Source: Fragum whitleyi (lineage: Eukaryota > Mollusca > Bivalvia > Cardiida > Cardiidae). From it: 64,000 nucleotides of DNA. The notes under the pieces are model-generated. The model was not told the DNA's origin. It saw only the letters and a list, made by a program, of their open reading frames with translations, and did not search any database. Numbering within the stretch: the first letter of the stretch is position 1; every line of letters begins with the position of its first letter. Of this stretch, positions 10,901 to 22,900 are shown piece by piece. The position numbers and the translations under genes are program-made. Where the stretch lies: assembly GCA_948146395.1 (NCBI GenBank), contig OX411548.1, positions 40,763,737-40,827,736 of the forward strand, written 5' to 3'.

Positions 10901-13900
10901 TTTTGTCTTTTGGATACAAAGATATAGCATTGGCTGAATACGGTCCTACCTGGAAACTCCAGAGAAAGGTTTCTGTTAAGGCGCTAAGGTAACAAAAGAT
11001 TTTTTGTTCTTGACCTGATAATCCAATATTTTAGAAAAGTGATCAAAGGACAAGAAAGGCCAATGGCTCAACAGAATCAAAGACAATCATGTACCAAACA
11101 TAATCATTGACTTTACACAGTCCTAGCTCTTACATTTCAATATTTAAGAAAGGAGGTCAAAGGTCAAGATCTGGTTCAAGGGTTTTACATGATGTTAGAA
11201 TCAAAGACATCTACCAACCTTTAGTTTTAACTTAACACGGTCTTAGTCCTAATAAATCAATATTTAAGAAAGTAGGGCAAGGGTCATGATCAGGGCCAAG
11301 AGTTCATCATGATGCTAAAATCAACGACAATCATCTACCAACCTTTATTATTGACTTAATACAGTCCAACACAAAATTATTCATCATATCTTATAACTAG
11401 TCTTAGACAGTAAGCTATTTTGATTTCTTCCTTTTGACCCTTCTTTGCTAACGTGAAAGGCATAAGTACCCAAGTTCATTGCACAACAAGAATTTAACCA
11501 GGAAATCCGAAAGAGCATATACTTAGAAATATTTCAGTGAAGTTTGGTTGAATTCTGACGAGTAGTTTCAGAGAAAAAGATTACCAAAAGATTCAGAAGT
11601 CCCGTTGTTAATGACGCGGAAACCCATAGCACCCGTGATGTCTACACAACCAGAGTTTAACGGAGAAATCTGCATGTCCCAAGAGTAAATCCTGTGAAAT
11701 AAGGTTGAGTTCTGATGGGTAGTTCCAGTGAAGAAGATTTATCTAAAGTTTCACCATATGGGACAAGTTTTGATGACACTGCAGCCCTTGATACCCATGA
11801 TATTAAATTACTCAGAATTTAAAAAAAGAAATCTGAAAGAGCTTGTCCCAAAGATTATTCTATTGAAGTTAGTTATATTCTATGTTGGTCGCGTTCTTGG
11901 TGCGTATAAATTTCAAACTCCTAGCTACGCCTTTGTCAATCGTAAAAGGCGAGAATCAGGGATGAGCTTAATGTTGATTAGCGTTAATATTCTAGTTTCT
12001 GAAAATCTTATCTGTTCGTGATGCAAGCATGTTTGTGATGCAAGCATGTTCGTGATGCAAGCATGTTCGTGATGCAAGCATGTTCGTGATGCAAGCATGT
12101 TTGCAGATCATGTCACGCTTTAAAGGAACACATATAAAATATAGAGAAGGATCTCTATTTCTTTAATGCTTTTTGATGGTTTATCGAGAAATAACGGTAG
12201 ATTATCACTTGATAATCTCACCGCAAAAGCAGTGAAATTATCAAAATTTCATACCCTGCTTTTGTGCATTTCCCCCTTTCTGACGTCATCTATGCGGGGC
12301 GAAATAAGTGACGTCACAATGAACGTTACATAGCAATCACGTGCAAAATGTCGCGCTTTACGAAAATATGTCCTAGAAATTTTACATTTTGTCTCATTTT
12401 TGCATTAAAGAAATAGAATAATCGTTTGTTTTTCAAGTAAGATCGATTAATATTTCATTTTGTGAATAACAAAAGCTTTATTTTCACTCGTGGCTCTGCC
12501 ACTCGTGAAAATATAGCTTTTGTTGTTCACTCAATGAAATATAAATCGATCTTACACTGAAACAAACGATTATCCTCTATGTACATCGTCTCGCCTAAAT
12601 GCATTAACAAAGACCCCAAATGGGCTCCAAAATTGCAGGTGCACAACTTCTGAAGCAGATGCACATTATGTATAGATTTCGAGTCAATACATGCAATAGT
12701 GTAGGAGTAATGCTACGGACAACAATAACTAAGTGAAAATAACATATTTTAGGGGAGATGATGCAGCAACCAATAAGTGGAAACGTTAAGAAATTGCTGG
12801 TGCACAGGTTCATATGCAGATACACATTATTTATAAATTTCAAAGCTGCAGCTATAAAATTTTCTGAGAAAACTACCTGACAAAACTGTGTCTACGGACA
12901 GACGGACGCACGAACTAACGACGGACGACCCGCCACGACGTTAGCTCCGCTGGACTTAGTCCAGTGGAGCCAATCAAACCGTGTTTTCACCCGAATTTGT
13001 TTGGAGCGTCAGCATCATTAAGATAGGGCGATCCAGAATATATGATAGCATTAGTAATGTATATAGTTTTGTAGGTTTTAAGAATCTCGTATATTTCACA
13101 AAAGTTGGTTACAATGACGAAATGTCAAAATTGCTATAAGACAGGAAAATATTCATTTAATGTTTACTAGAAGATGGAATTGTTTAAGCTATAAAGCTAT
13201 ATTTTTGGTAATTATGTCTCGCTCACCGTAAGCAGGCTCAACAGAAAGGTTTCTTATAGGGTGGCTTTTTTCATGAGATCTAGTAAAAGCAGACCGCGAT
13301 TTTGTTAGTCTGTGCTTATTTTTCTTTTCAGATACTACATGCAAGGGGACAATCTAGAACAAAGAATACATACTGCACTTAACACGTCCTTTCCTGTTTT
13401 AGAGGCGATGGAGGGAGCTTTTAATCCCGCGGAAATTATCAACTTTTTAATAGTGAACATTCTAATGGGACTTTGCTTTCATGGACAGTAAGAAACTTAT
13501 TCTTTATTTTTGATATTATTATTTTTTTCAGTCACGTCAGGGCTCTGAGTAAGAGTGAAATCAATATAATTAAGAATTTCCAACGAAAATTTCAATGATT
13601 TTTTATATGTGAAGACCTTATGTAAGGACAGAGTCCAGATAGCTCAGCCATAACATATTGGGCTGTTAATCCTGGGGTCGTAAGTTAGAATCCCGGCTCC
13701 GAAACTTTAATTCGAAGTTTGACAAAAGTCAACGTGACTCGAGTCCTTTGTTCCCTATCAATGGCAATCGGGAACCCTCGGCGATTCTACGGAATAGACC
13801 TCGGGAATAATATGGGCGCATCCATGAAAGCACGTCATTTCGCACGTAGGTTTATATGACATCACAAATATAACTGAGAATGACGCTGCGAAAACCAAAA

Positions 13901-16900
13901 TCAACGTAAGGTAAAAATCAGGCATACTATAATTTTAAAACAAAACGCAGTGTTTTACTGCGTTTTGCATTCAAATCATGATATGCCAAAATAATCTCTA
14001 TAGATGATCTGAAAGCATTAAAGGAATTTGCTTTTCTTCAAGCGTATTAACCAAAGTACCACCGGAAGCCGAATTACCTTAAAATGGACCAAAAATTACT
14101 AAACTTACGTCCGAGGTACTTTCCAGTTTACGGAAATGTCCGAGCGATGTTCCCTCTCAATTGGTGCTTGATAAGTAGTACACTTTAGTGGGAAGATCAG
14201 TTGTTTGCTTGGATGAAATGCTGTGGTTATAGCGGTGTGAAATGACAGGGAAATCATGGATAGGTGACTAGTCGCTGCGATTTAATTGCAATGATGTTGA
14301 AATTGGAGTAAAAACACCACAAACACGCATTCTCAATAAATAGGCGCCATTTGTACATTTTGTTGTCGTCGAAGATTTTCAGGATAACAAACAACCTGTA
14401 GGTTCGGAATATTATGGGTTATGATAGAGGGGGGGGGGGGGGGGGGATTGGTGACTTTAACAATATACTTGTGCTTCATAGGCACTGCATATTTTGTTTT
14501 GGCTGACAGCCAAAATGTGCGAATTTGTATGGTTCGTAGCTGTCGCCAAATGGAATCATATATTGAAAACTGAATTATTTGAAAGAATATTGGAGTTGGT
14601 TACTATTTCAAGTGCAGCATTTCTGCTCGGTCATAAGACCTATCCAAAAAGTATATGTTTTATGTTCCATTTACGTTTTTCATGTGTCTATAATGATTGT
14701 AAAATTGTCGCCGAAATCATTAAATTTAACGTATATCAAGGCAAATGCAGAACAAAAATGAAACAGAGTGCCTTTAAATCTTCCAGAGTATTTTAATTCG
14801 CGCTCAGAATTGTGAATATTCTGAAAGCTTATCGGAATAATGATATTTACATCAGAATAGATTATTGTTTATTTTCCAGGCCGAAGGTTTAGGAATGTAA
14901 GGTTCGTACCAATCATTCTGGAATTCTGTACCACTTTGACCATAACGTTTTATTAGCCTTACACACTCTTACATATGCTTTTAAAAAAATTAAAAAGATC
15001 TATTGTATCATTGCAGTAGTCAAGGAATAGATAGTTAAAATCATTTTGTTAGGTTCGTTTTGTAAGGTTAGTTATCGGATATCAAAGTTTTCAACCACGG
15101 TGATAAATGGCGTCATTTGATAATTCCTTTTACGTAATAAAATGATTCTGACGTTTATTCGGCACGTTTTTCCTATCATTTTGAAGAAAATCGCGGTTAT
15201 CGAGAGAAAAAAGGGACAGGCACTTGTGGTAAGATTTTATTCAAAGTCTCACAATTTACTAATTTCATGATTTAATATTTGTCAATCAATTAACAATCGT
15301 TTTATAAAGGGTGTTTTTTGATATATCAAACAATTTCAATCTTCAGATCAGTCGAAATTATAGTTGTAAGGTACTTTTTATTTAGTACCGAACCTTACTT
15401 CATTTTCTGATGGGAAAGTACAGTCGATATATCAGTGCATTCTTATCTAAATGATGAAAATTTTAGATGGTATGTTATCTTATGTGACCAATTCTCAAAA
15501 CAGAAAAAGACATGTATATTCTGTCATTATTTTTGAAAACAGATGATGGTACCTCCTTACATAGTCTTATTTCATTTTTATACGGAGTCAGGCTTCGTTG
15601 AGAACCCTCTAAGTATACCAGGATAAACATTTATTAATTTTGCCAAAAAGTCGACCCTTTTTATTGAAATATATATGTTAGACTATTCGGCAACCTCTAT
15701 TCATAAAAGAAACATAGAAGTTTATGGTAAGGTTCGTTACTTTTGGTAACGAACCTTGTAGTGAAAATCAATAGTTTTTGACGTGCCTTATTTGCCTTAA
15801 CCTTCAATAAATTGTCTCTTGCAGAGTCTCGTATAGATACATCTGTCAGTATGCACATCTGTCAGTCTACCTGTACGTGATTCTTCATGAATAGACACGA
15901 TCATTGATTCTATATACTTGCTTTTAGATATTTCGAAGTGAAACATAATTATAAAAAAAGGTTACGACTTGATTTGTTTTTAAATTGTGCAATTGTATAT
16001 ATTGTATAAGTATGAATAAAATTCAAGTACATCTACTACAATGGCTAAACCATCTAAAGTGAAAATTATTAAAGGGTGTTGAGAAAAACTAAAAAAAGAC
16101 CCAGAGATATGAATAGTAGATGATAAAGCATGGGAGAGAATACGAACCTTACCATATGTATTTCTGTTTGTTCGACGTCATGGTCTTTGATAATTTTATT
16201 TGATAACAAACGCCTAGGAAGTAAAATTCACAATACGTTGAGGTAATATACGGGCTATAAAGTACAAAATTTGTCTAACTGCATATATTTTTAATAAAAC
16301 GAACCTTGCGTATATATATTATAACGAACCTTACATATAGATATTATGATTTTAGGCTTTTCTTCGGCGATGTTAAGTATCATTTTTGAAAAAAAAAACG
16401 ACTGCAAAGATCAACTATAAATTTCATAAATCCATTTGCTAAACGCTCATGTTTCAAATAACTGGTTTGTTTCAATTTGAATGATTTTCTTGTTTTCTTT
16501 CTTTTAATTTAGCTTTGTAAGATAATTGTAAAAATCATTTATTTACTCATCAAGTTAATGAAATTTTATACCAATTAACTTGAATCCTTTGTTCTATTGT
16601 CAAGTGAAGGCATTATTCACACTTTTGATAGTACCGGTAAGGTTAGTTACTTTTGGTATATCATTTTTGAATACATTTCTTTCGATTTCATAGCATTATA
16701 ACTGGTTAAATGAATTTTGGTGTATTGACTTTCTTTTGTGCTTTAAAAAGAGGTGTGACAGATTACTTTTCGATTCATATTTTATTGGTATGTAAAGTCC
16801 TAAAAAAATCCTTTACAATTGTAAACCATAATCAGAAATGAATGTAATTTTCCAAGCCGAATGACGGAGACTTACATGCGATGATCTATCTTATATTTAT

Positions 16901-19900
16901 TTAGTTTTAACTTAAAAAACATTCTCGTCATAAAAATCAAAACTCGTCCACATAAAAGAAGTTGTATAAACTTTGCTACGACATTGAAATTGGTACACCA
17001 TCGGTAACAAACCTTTCAATAGAATAAAATGCACTTTTGTTGGCCAGCTTATGATAGCATTTTCTCGAGTGCCTTTCCAATCATGTTGAAAATATTTTGC
17101 AGAAATGAAATATAGCCATATCCCGAGCTATTGAACACAAATTCTTCTTATTTTGAGAAAGTTGAATTTTTTCGATTTTCAAAATTCAAATGGCACCCCT
17201 TTATTGAGACGGCGTGAAAAAGAAAAAAGAACCTTTTAAAAAAATGATAAACATAATTATTATCATTTGTTGTTGTTAATATTATTGTTGTTGTTTGAGT
17301 TTCAGCTCTTCTAGGGGAATAGAGACATAATTGTAAAACTCATTTTATGCTTATATTTCCTTTGACACAAAAATGTAACGGTGTCGGATCAAAAAGGCAC
17401 ATTATCAGAAAAAACCCGGATCAAAAAAAGGTAAAAAACTCATATTGGATATGACCGAAAGGCCTGGATCAGAACTAAATGTACCAGAATCCATTCATCA
17501 TTTGTGTGAATGATTAAGTATGCTATTTGTATGAAAATATATGGGTTTTCTTTCAACACTTTCTTTCTCCATCTTACCTAGCATTTCAAAAATGAAAATA
17601 TCATATCAAGGTATAATTAGCAGATGAATGACATATGAGTCGAAAAAAAAACATATATATTTATAATTTTGACAGTATTTTAATCAGCTATTTTCCTTCA
17701 TTTCAGTCACTGGAACTTTTTAACCTGTGTCTTTTTGATCCGGGTTGAACGGCCTTTTTACCTGAGCCTTTTTGCCAATGCGCTTTTTTGTACCCTGTGC
17801 GTTCTTGGCAATGGACCTTTTTATCCTAATTCATTCTAAAATATCATGTTTTTTTTTTATCTTTCGTACTTCCCAAAAATTAATCATTACATTTGTAGGT
17901 ATGAATACGGAAATGCTGAGATCAAGTACCTTTTGGAACAAGAAGATGAAGCTAACATGCTTTTTAACGATTTCATCCCAGAAGACTTATTTCCTCCTCT
18001 AGAGTATGTTTACAGATCTAAAACATTGAAAAGAATACAAGAACTTACGGACGCAATGATCAAGGACTTCATTGGTTCGAAGTTTCATAAACAAAAACAA
18101 ACATTTGACAGAGGTATGAATTTCGTTTAAGAGGTATTGCCCAATAACCATACCATCTGCACATATCAAACGCATAATATGTGAACCCTTATGGTTTTAT
18201 ACATGTATCTGTCCGTAGAAATAGTCATTTTGTTACCTTTGATTTAATTTCAAAAGAAACAAACATACATTCCGCTAGTTGAATAGGCGTATCCATTAAA
18301 TAAATAATAAACTATTGGTTTGGCAAATAAAGGTTTTACTTCTTGTTACTATCCAACCAATAGCTTTATCAAGTGTAACAGCAAAACAATGCAATACTTA
18401 TGTTTGTGTATGAACGAATGTTTGCTATGCTGTGTAAAAAAAAAGAGATCAACAAACGTCTGACAAATTAACGCGCTTATGATCTTTAAAACATGAATAC
18501 AGTTTGAGGAATATATAATTTTACCCTTTAATAACTAGTAGTATTAAAGGAATTTATATTATGTTTGTACTATTTTCAGACAACATACGCCATTTAGCCG
18601 ACATGTTGATACTTGCCAAAGAAGAGATAGAGGCAGAAGAAGGAGAGGGCCAAGAGACACTTACTGATGAACATTTGATACAGACAATATCTAATATCTT
18701 CTTTGGTAATACGCATAATAGTCATTTTATTTCATAGATGTTTTTTACAAACATAGAGTTCCCTTTTAAGTATTTTTCTTCTTTTCAGAAAGGAACCCCG
18801 AAGAAGAAACATCATACTTAGCAATTGAACGACAGTACATCTAAAAAGATTTCTCATTATTTTGATTGTTGTGTTTTACCTTATCTGTGCACAACGTGCT
18901 CAATGTGAGCTTTTGTGATTGTCCGTCGTGCGTTAAAAACATCTTCTCAGTAACCAATGGGTAGATTTCAACCAAACTTGGCAAACCTGGTCTTTAGTTG
19001 GCCCTTCGAAAAAGGTGTTCGTTAAATTTTGAATGACCCCTAAATAAGGACGTGGCAGGGTGGGACAGTTTTTACCCTGACAACATAAATATCTTCTTCT
19101 CAGTAGCCAATTAGTGGATTTCAACTTAACTTGGCAGCTATATTGCTTAGGCGACCCTTTTCAAATCTTGTTTAATAAATTTGACTAACCCCCCGAATAT
19201 TGGCCAGGCAGGGGGGAGGGGTATTGTTGACCCTGAAAACCTTAAAAAATCTTCTTCTCAGTAACCATTGGGCTTGGATTACCCTTTGCTTATTTGTGAA
19301 ATTTTTTATTGGACCCAAACTATGGAAATGGCAAGGACGGGGGTGCAGTTGTTAACCCTGAAACCTTTAAAAGACTTCCTTCAAACCAAACTTGGCAGAA
19401 ATGTTCCTTGGATGACCCATTGACCCTTCTCTTATAACTTGTTTGTAAAAATCTTGATTAACCGACGATCTAGGGCGTGGCGGGGGACGTACTTATTTTA
19501 ATTTGAAATCGTCAAATGTCCTTCTTCCAAAATCAATTGGACAATTTCAATTCGACTCTGCATGAATATAGGTGTAGCAGGTTGGGGCCTTTTCTCCCCA
19601 TGAAATCTGTGAACCTTAACACCTCCTAAACCAAAGTCTATTTAAATGAAACTTTGCCAGAATGTATCTTCGATGATCTTTTGCGAAAAAAAAACGTTGT
19701 GACATTCTGATTTGGCCATATATATGGGCGTGGCCGGGTGCACATGGGCCTATCTTCACTTTGAATTCTTGGAATAACATCTCCTCAAGGACAAGGTAAA
19801 TATGAATGAGACTGCCAGAAAGTTACTATGGTGGGATCCACTCAACAAAATAAAAGGTGAGCGGCTTCGAACCAGTGGCCATCTTGTTTGATTACTTTTA

Positions 19901-22900
19901 CATCCAGATTTATTGCATTGTCTTAATACCTTTTCATTCCGTCTACATTAATGTATTTCAAATGGTTGCAATAACTATTTAATGAAATCATGACTGAGTG
20001 AAAAATCACATCACAAGAATTCATTTGCGGTAAAATAACGCGCTTAGTCTTCGCCTATTTAAAAAAGGGATTTTCCGTAGAATATTGCATTGCATTGTAC
20101 TGAATTTATTCTGCGTTATAATTAAGTAATTCTGCTCTTTCGAGTTTTCGGGTTCTGTCACGAGCAAATCTGCAATTGTCCGTTAACGTCCTTGTGGCTC
20201 TGTGAAAGTGAGTAGATATCTGAGCATCCGCTTTATCTGAACCTAAAATAAGAAGACATCACCCTGTAAAGCCAAAAATATTTGGTAATGAATTTTTATG
20301 GTCCTATCCCAGTCTTAGCCGACTTTACAAAAGATTTACGATATAATCTTTTCATCTGAATCAATAGAAGTAAATTGGCATTTCTTTGTGCGCTGCTTGT
20401 TACAAGTAACACATGAGTAGAGGCTGAGTCGGCGACAAAATGTTAAAAAGTAATTTTGATGGATTGCGATTGTATTTCAAATCAAAGAAAGAACTTACTA
20501 AGATTCCACTGGTATGAACGTTTTTACATGAAAAATTAAACAACAATGTTCTTATACATTTTTGTCATACTTTATTTATTTTTTTCCGTTTCATAAATAG
20601 AAAATACATACATTTAATGAGGGGTAAGATTTAATGTTGCATAGTGCCAATATTCGATTTCAAAACAATGGTACTGTTTAAATACAACTAATTAGAACCG
20701 AATTGTTTAATCCGTATTTGGTTCACAAAGGAACATTAAGTATAAGGTTCTAGTAAGGATATCACATATAAAATACAATCAATGTAAAATTTTCTTTTTA
20801 AACACAATTTTAAAAATGGCTTGCACGTGGAATTTGCTCTTTAAAAATTCTAAAATTAAGTGTATCATAATTTAGTTGTCAGCGAAAACATTTGAATAAT
20901 GCAAGATAGAAACAAAATTGAACAATGCATTTGTAGCACAGGACCAAGCACTACCAGGACTCCAGGTAAGGTTCTTCAGTCTCAGCGATATGATTCAAAA
21001 ACTGTTAAATGAGGCAATAAACCCAGTCCAATTATTGTTTCAATTATTCCTTCAAATAAGCAATGAACAATCTAGAGAATTTAGAGGAAAATGTTTTCTC
21101 GTATATTCAAGTAGGCTATACAACTATCATTTTTCAGCTACGTTAAAAATGTCATTCTTGGACTTCTTTATGTTTTTTTTTTCTTTTTTTAACATTTCAG
21201 CCGGTATAGATTCCTCTAGACTGACATTACAGCACGCAATTCTTCATATGATAGCCTTTCCTGATATTCAGAAAAAGGTTCAAGAAGAACTAGACAGAGT
21301 AATAGGTATATTTTCACTGATCATAAGATGAATACACTTCTAAACGTCTTAATTTTAATGTATAGAAAGCGAATAGGTGAAGAGTTTCACTGATACCAAT
21401 TCAAGGGAAGTTAAAGTTCGTCGATTTTATATTGATACCTTATGTACCTTAGTTAGAATAGATGAACATTGCCCATTCTTTAATGCTTTTCAGTGGTTTA
21501 TCGAGAAATAACGATAGATTATCACTTGATAATCTCACCGCAAAAGCAGTGAAATTATCAAAACTATACCCTGTTTTTGTGCATTTTATCATATCTTATG
21601 TCATCTATGCGGGGCGAAATAAGTGACATCACAATGAACGTTGCATAGCAATCACGCGCAAAATGACGCGGTGTACGAAAATATGTCCTAGAAATTTCAC
21701 ATTTTGTCTCATTTTTGCATTAAAGAAATAGACTAATCGTTTGTTTTTCGAGTAAGATCGATTAATATTTCGTTTCGTGAACAACAAAAGCTATATTTCT
21801 ACTCGTGGCCCTGCCACTCGTGAAAATAAAGCTTTTGTTGTTCACACAATGAAATATAAATCGATCTTACACTGAAACAAACGATTATCCTCTATATATT
21901 TTTCTAGAATAACGGACAACTATAAAAAGCAGATTTCGTATTTAAAAGAAAGTAAATGTCTTTCCTTTTAATTCTAGGGAATATTTTTTGAAATGCAAAC
22001 TGATCATGCGTTTGCTTATGCACCTCTTTTTTTAGCTCATCCGAGTGCTCAAGGTGAGTGAGCTCTTGAGATCGTCCAATGACTGTCGTCTGTCGTTTTT
22101 TGTCCACAAATTTCTATAAACATCTTCTCATCCCAACCTTGGGGGCCAATCATAAATGAAACTAAGCAGGGTGTTCCTATGTTTAGACTCTACCAAAGTT
22201 GTTTAAATATTTGAAATCCATACCCAACCCTGGTTTCAATGACAACTAAAGGGGGGATATTTAAAAATCATTAATCCGACATCAGAAGGCTGAAAATCAT
22301 TCATATTTGGTATTAAGCATCATCTTGGACCCTAATCAAGTTTATTCATAGCATACTTCTATGGTCAAATTTCGACACTGCCAATACGTTTCCCATTTTG
22401 AATAGAAACAAAGAGCAAAATATTTCAAAACGTTCTCTGAAACCAGGAGACAGACATTCTTCATATTTGGTATTAAGGATCAAATTTTAACTCAGGAATA
22501 GAAACAAACAGGACAATCGATGAAAATATTTTACTTTGAAACCGGAAGCAAGACATCCTTCATATTTGTATGTAACACTTTATAGTAGAACTCTACCATG
22601 ATTGTCCATGTCAAAGGCTCCTTTGGGCTAGTTTTGGGCTCTGCACGGGCCCATCCAATTGTACATACACACAATGGAGGAAATCTTAAAAGTTTTTTTT
22701 CTCTGATGCCAAAAGGCAGGGAGCGTTAATATTAGGTATGTAGTTTCATTTAATTGATATTTATCAAATTTGTTCATAACATGTACATATTGACAAATTT
22801 GGGCTGTGTCATTTTCGCAAGTAAGTACGAAAGAATTCAATCGTATCTTTGCAAAAAATGTTCTTTGGCATAAATGTTATCTAGAAATTTTCCCCATTGG

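Noticed and set aside
12018..12102. CRISPR-like array
   Set aside because: Units are directly adjacent with no spacers, and the genome is eukaryotic.
14494..14796. 100-codon ORF in gene A intron 5
   Set aside because: No recognisable domain, AT-rich composition and overlapping ORFs in a second frame suggest chance.
20918..21200. Upstream extension of the exon 8 frame (about 94 codons)
   Set aside because: A clear AG acceptor precedes AGIDSS, gene B has the same border and the extension has no P450 similarity, so it is intron.
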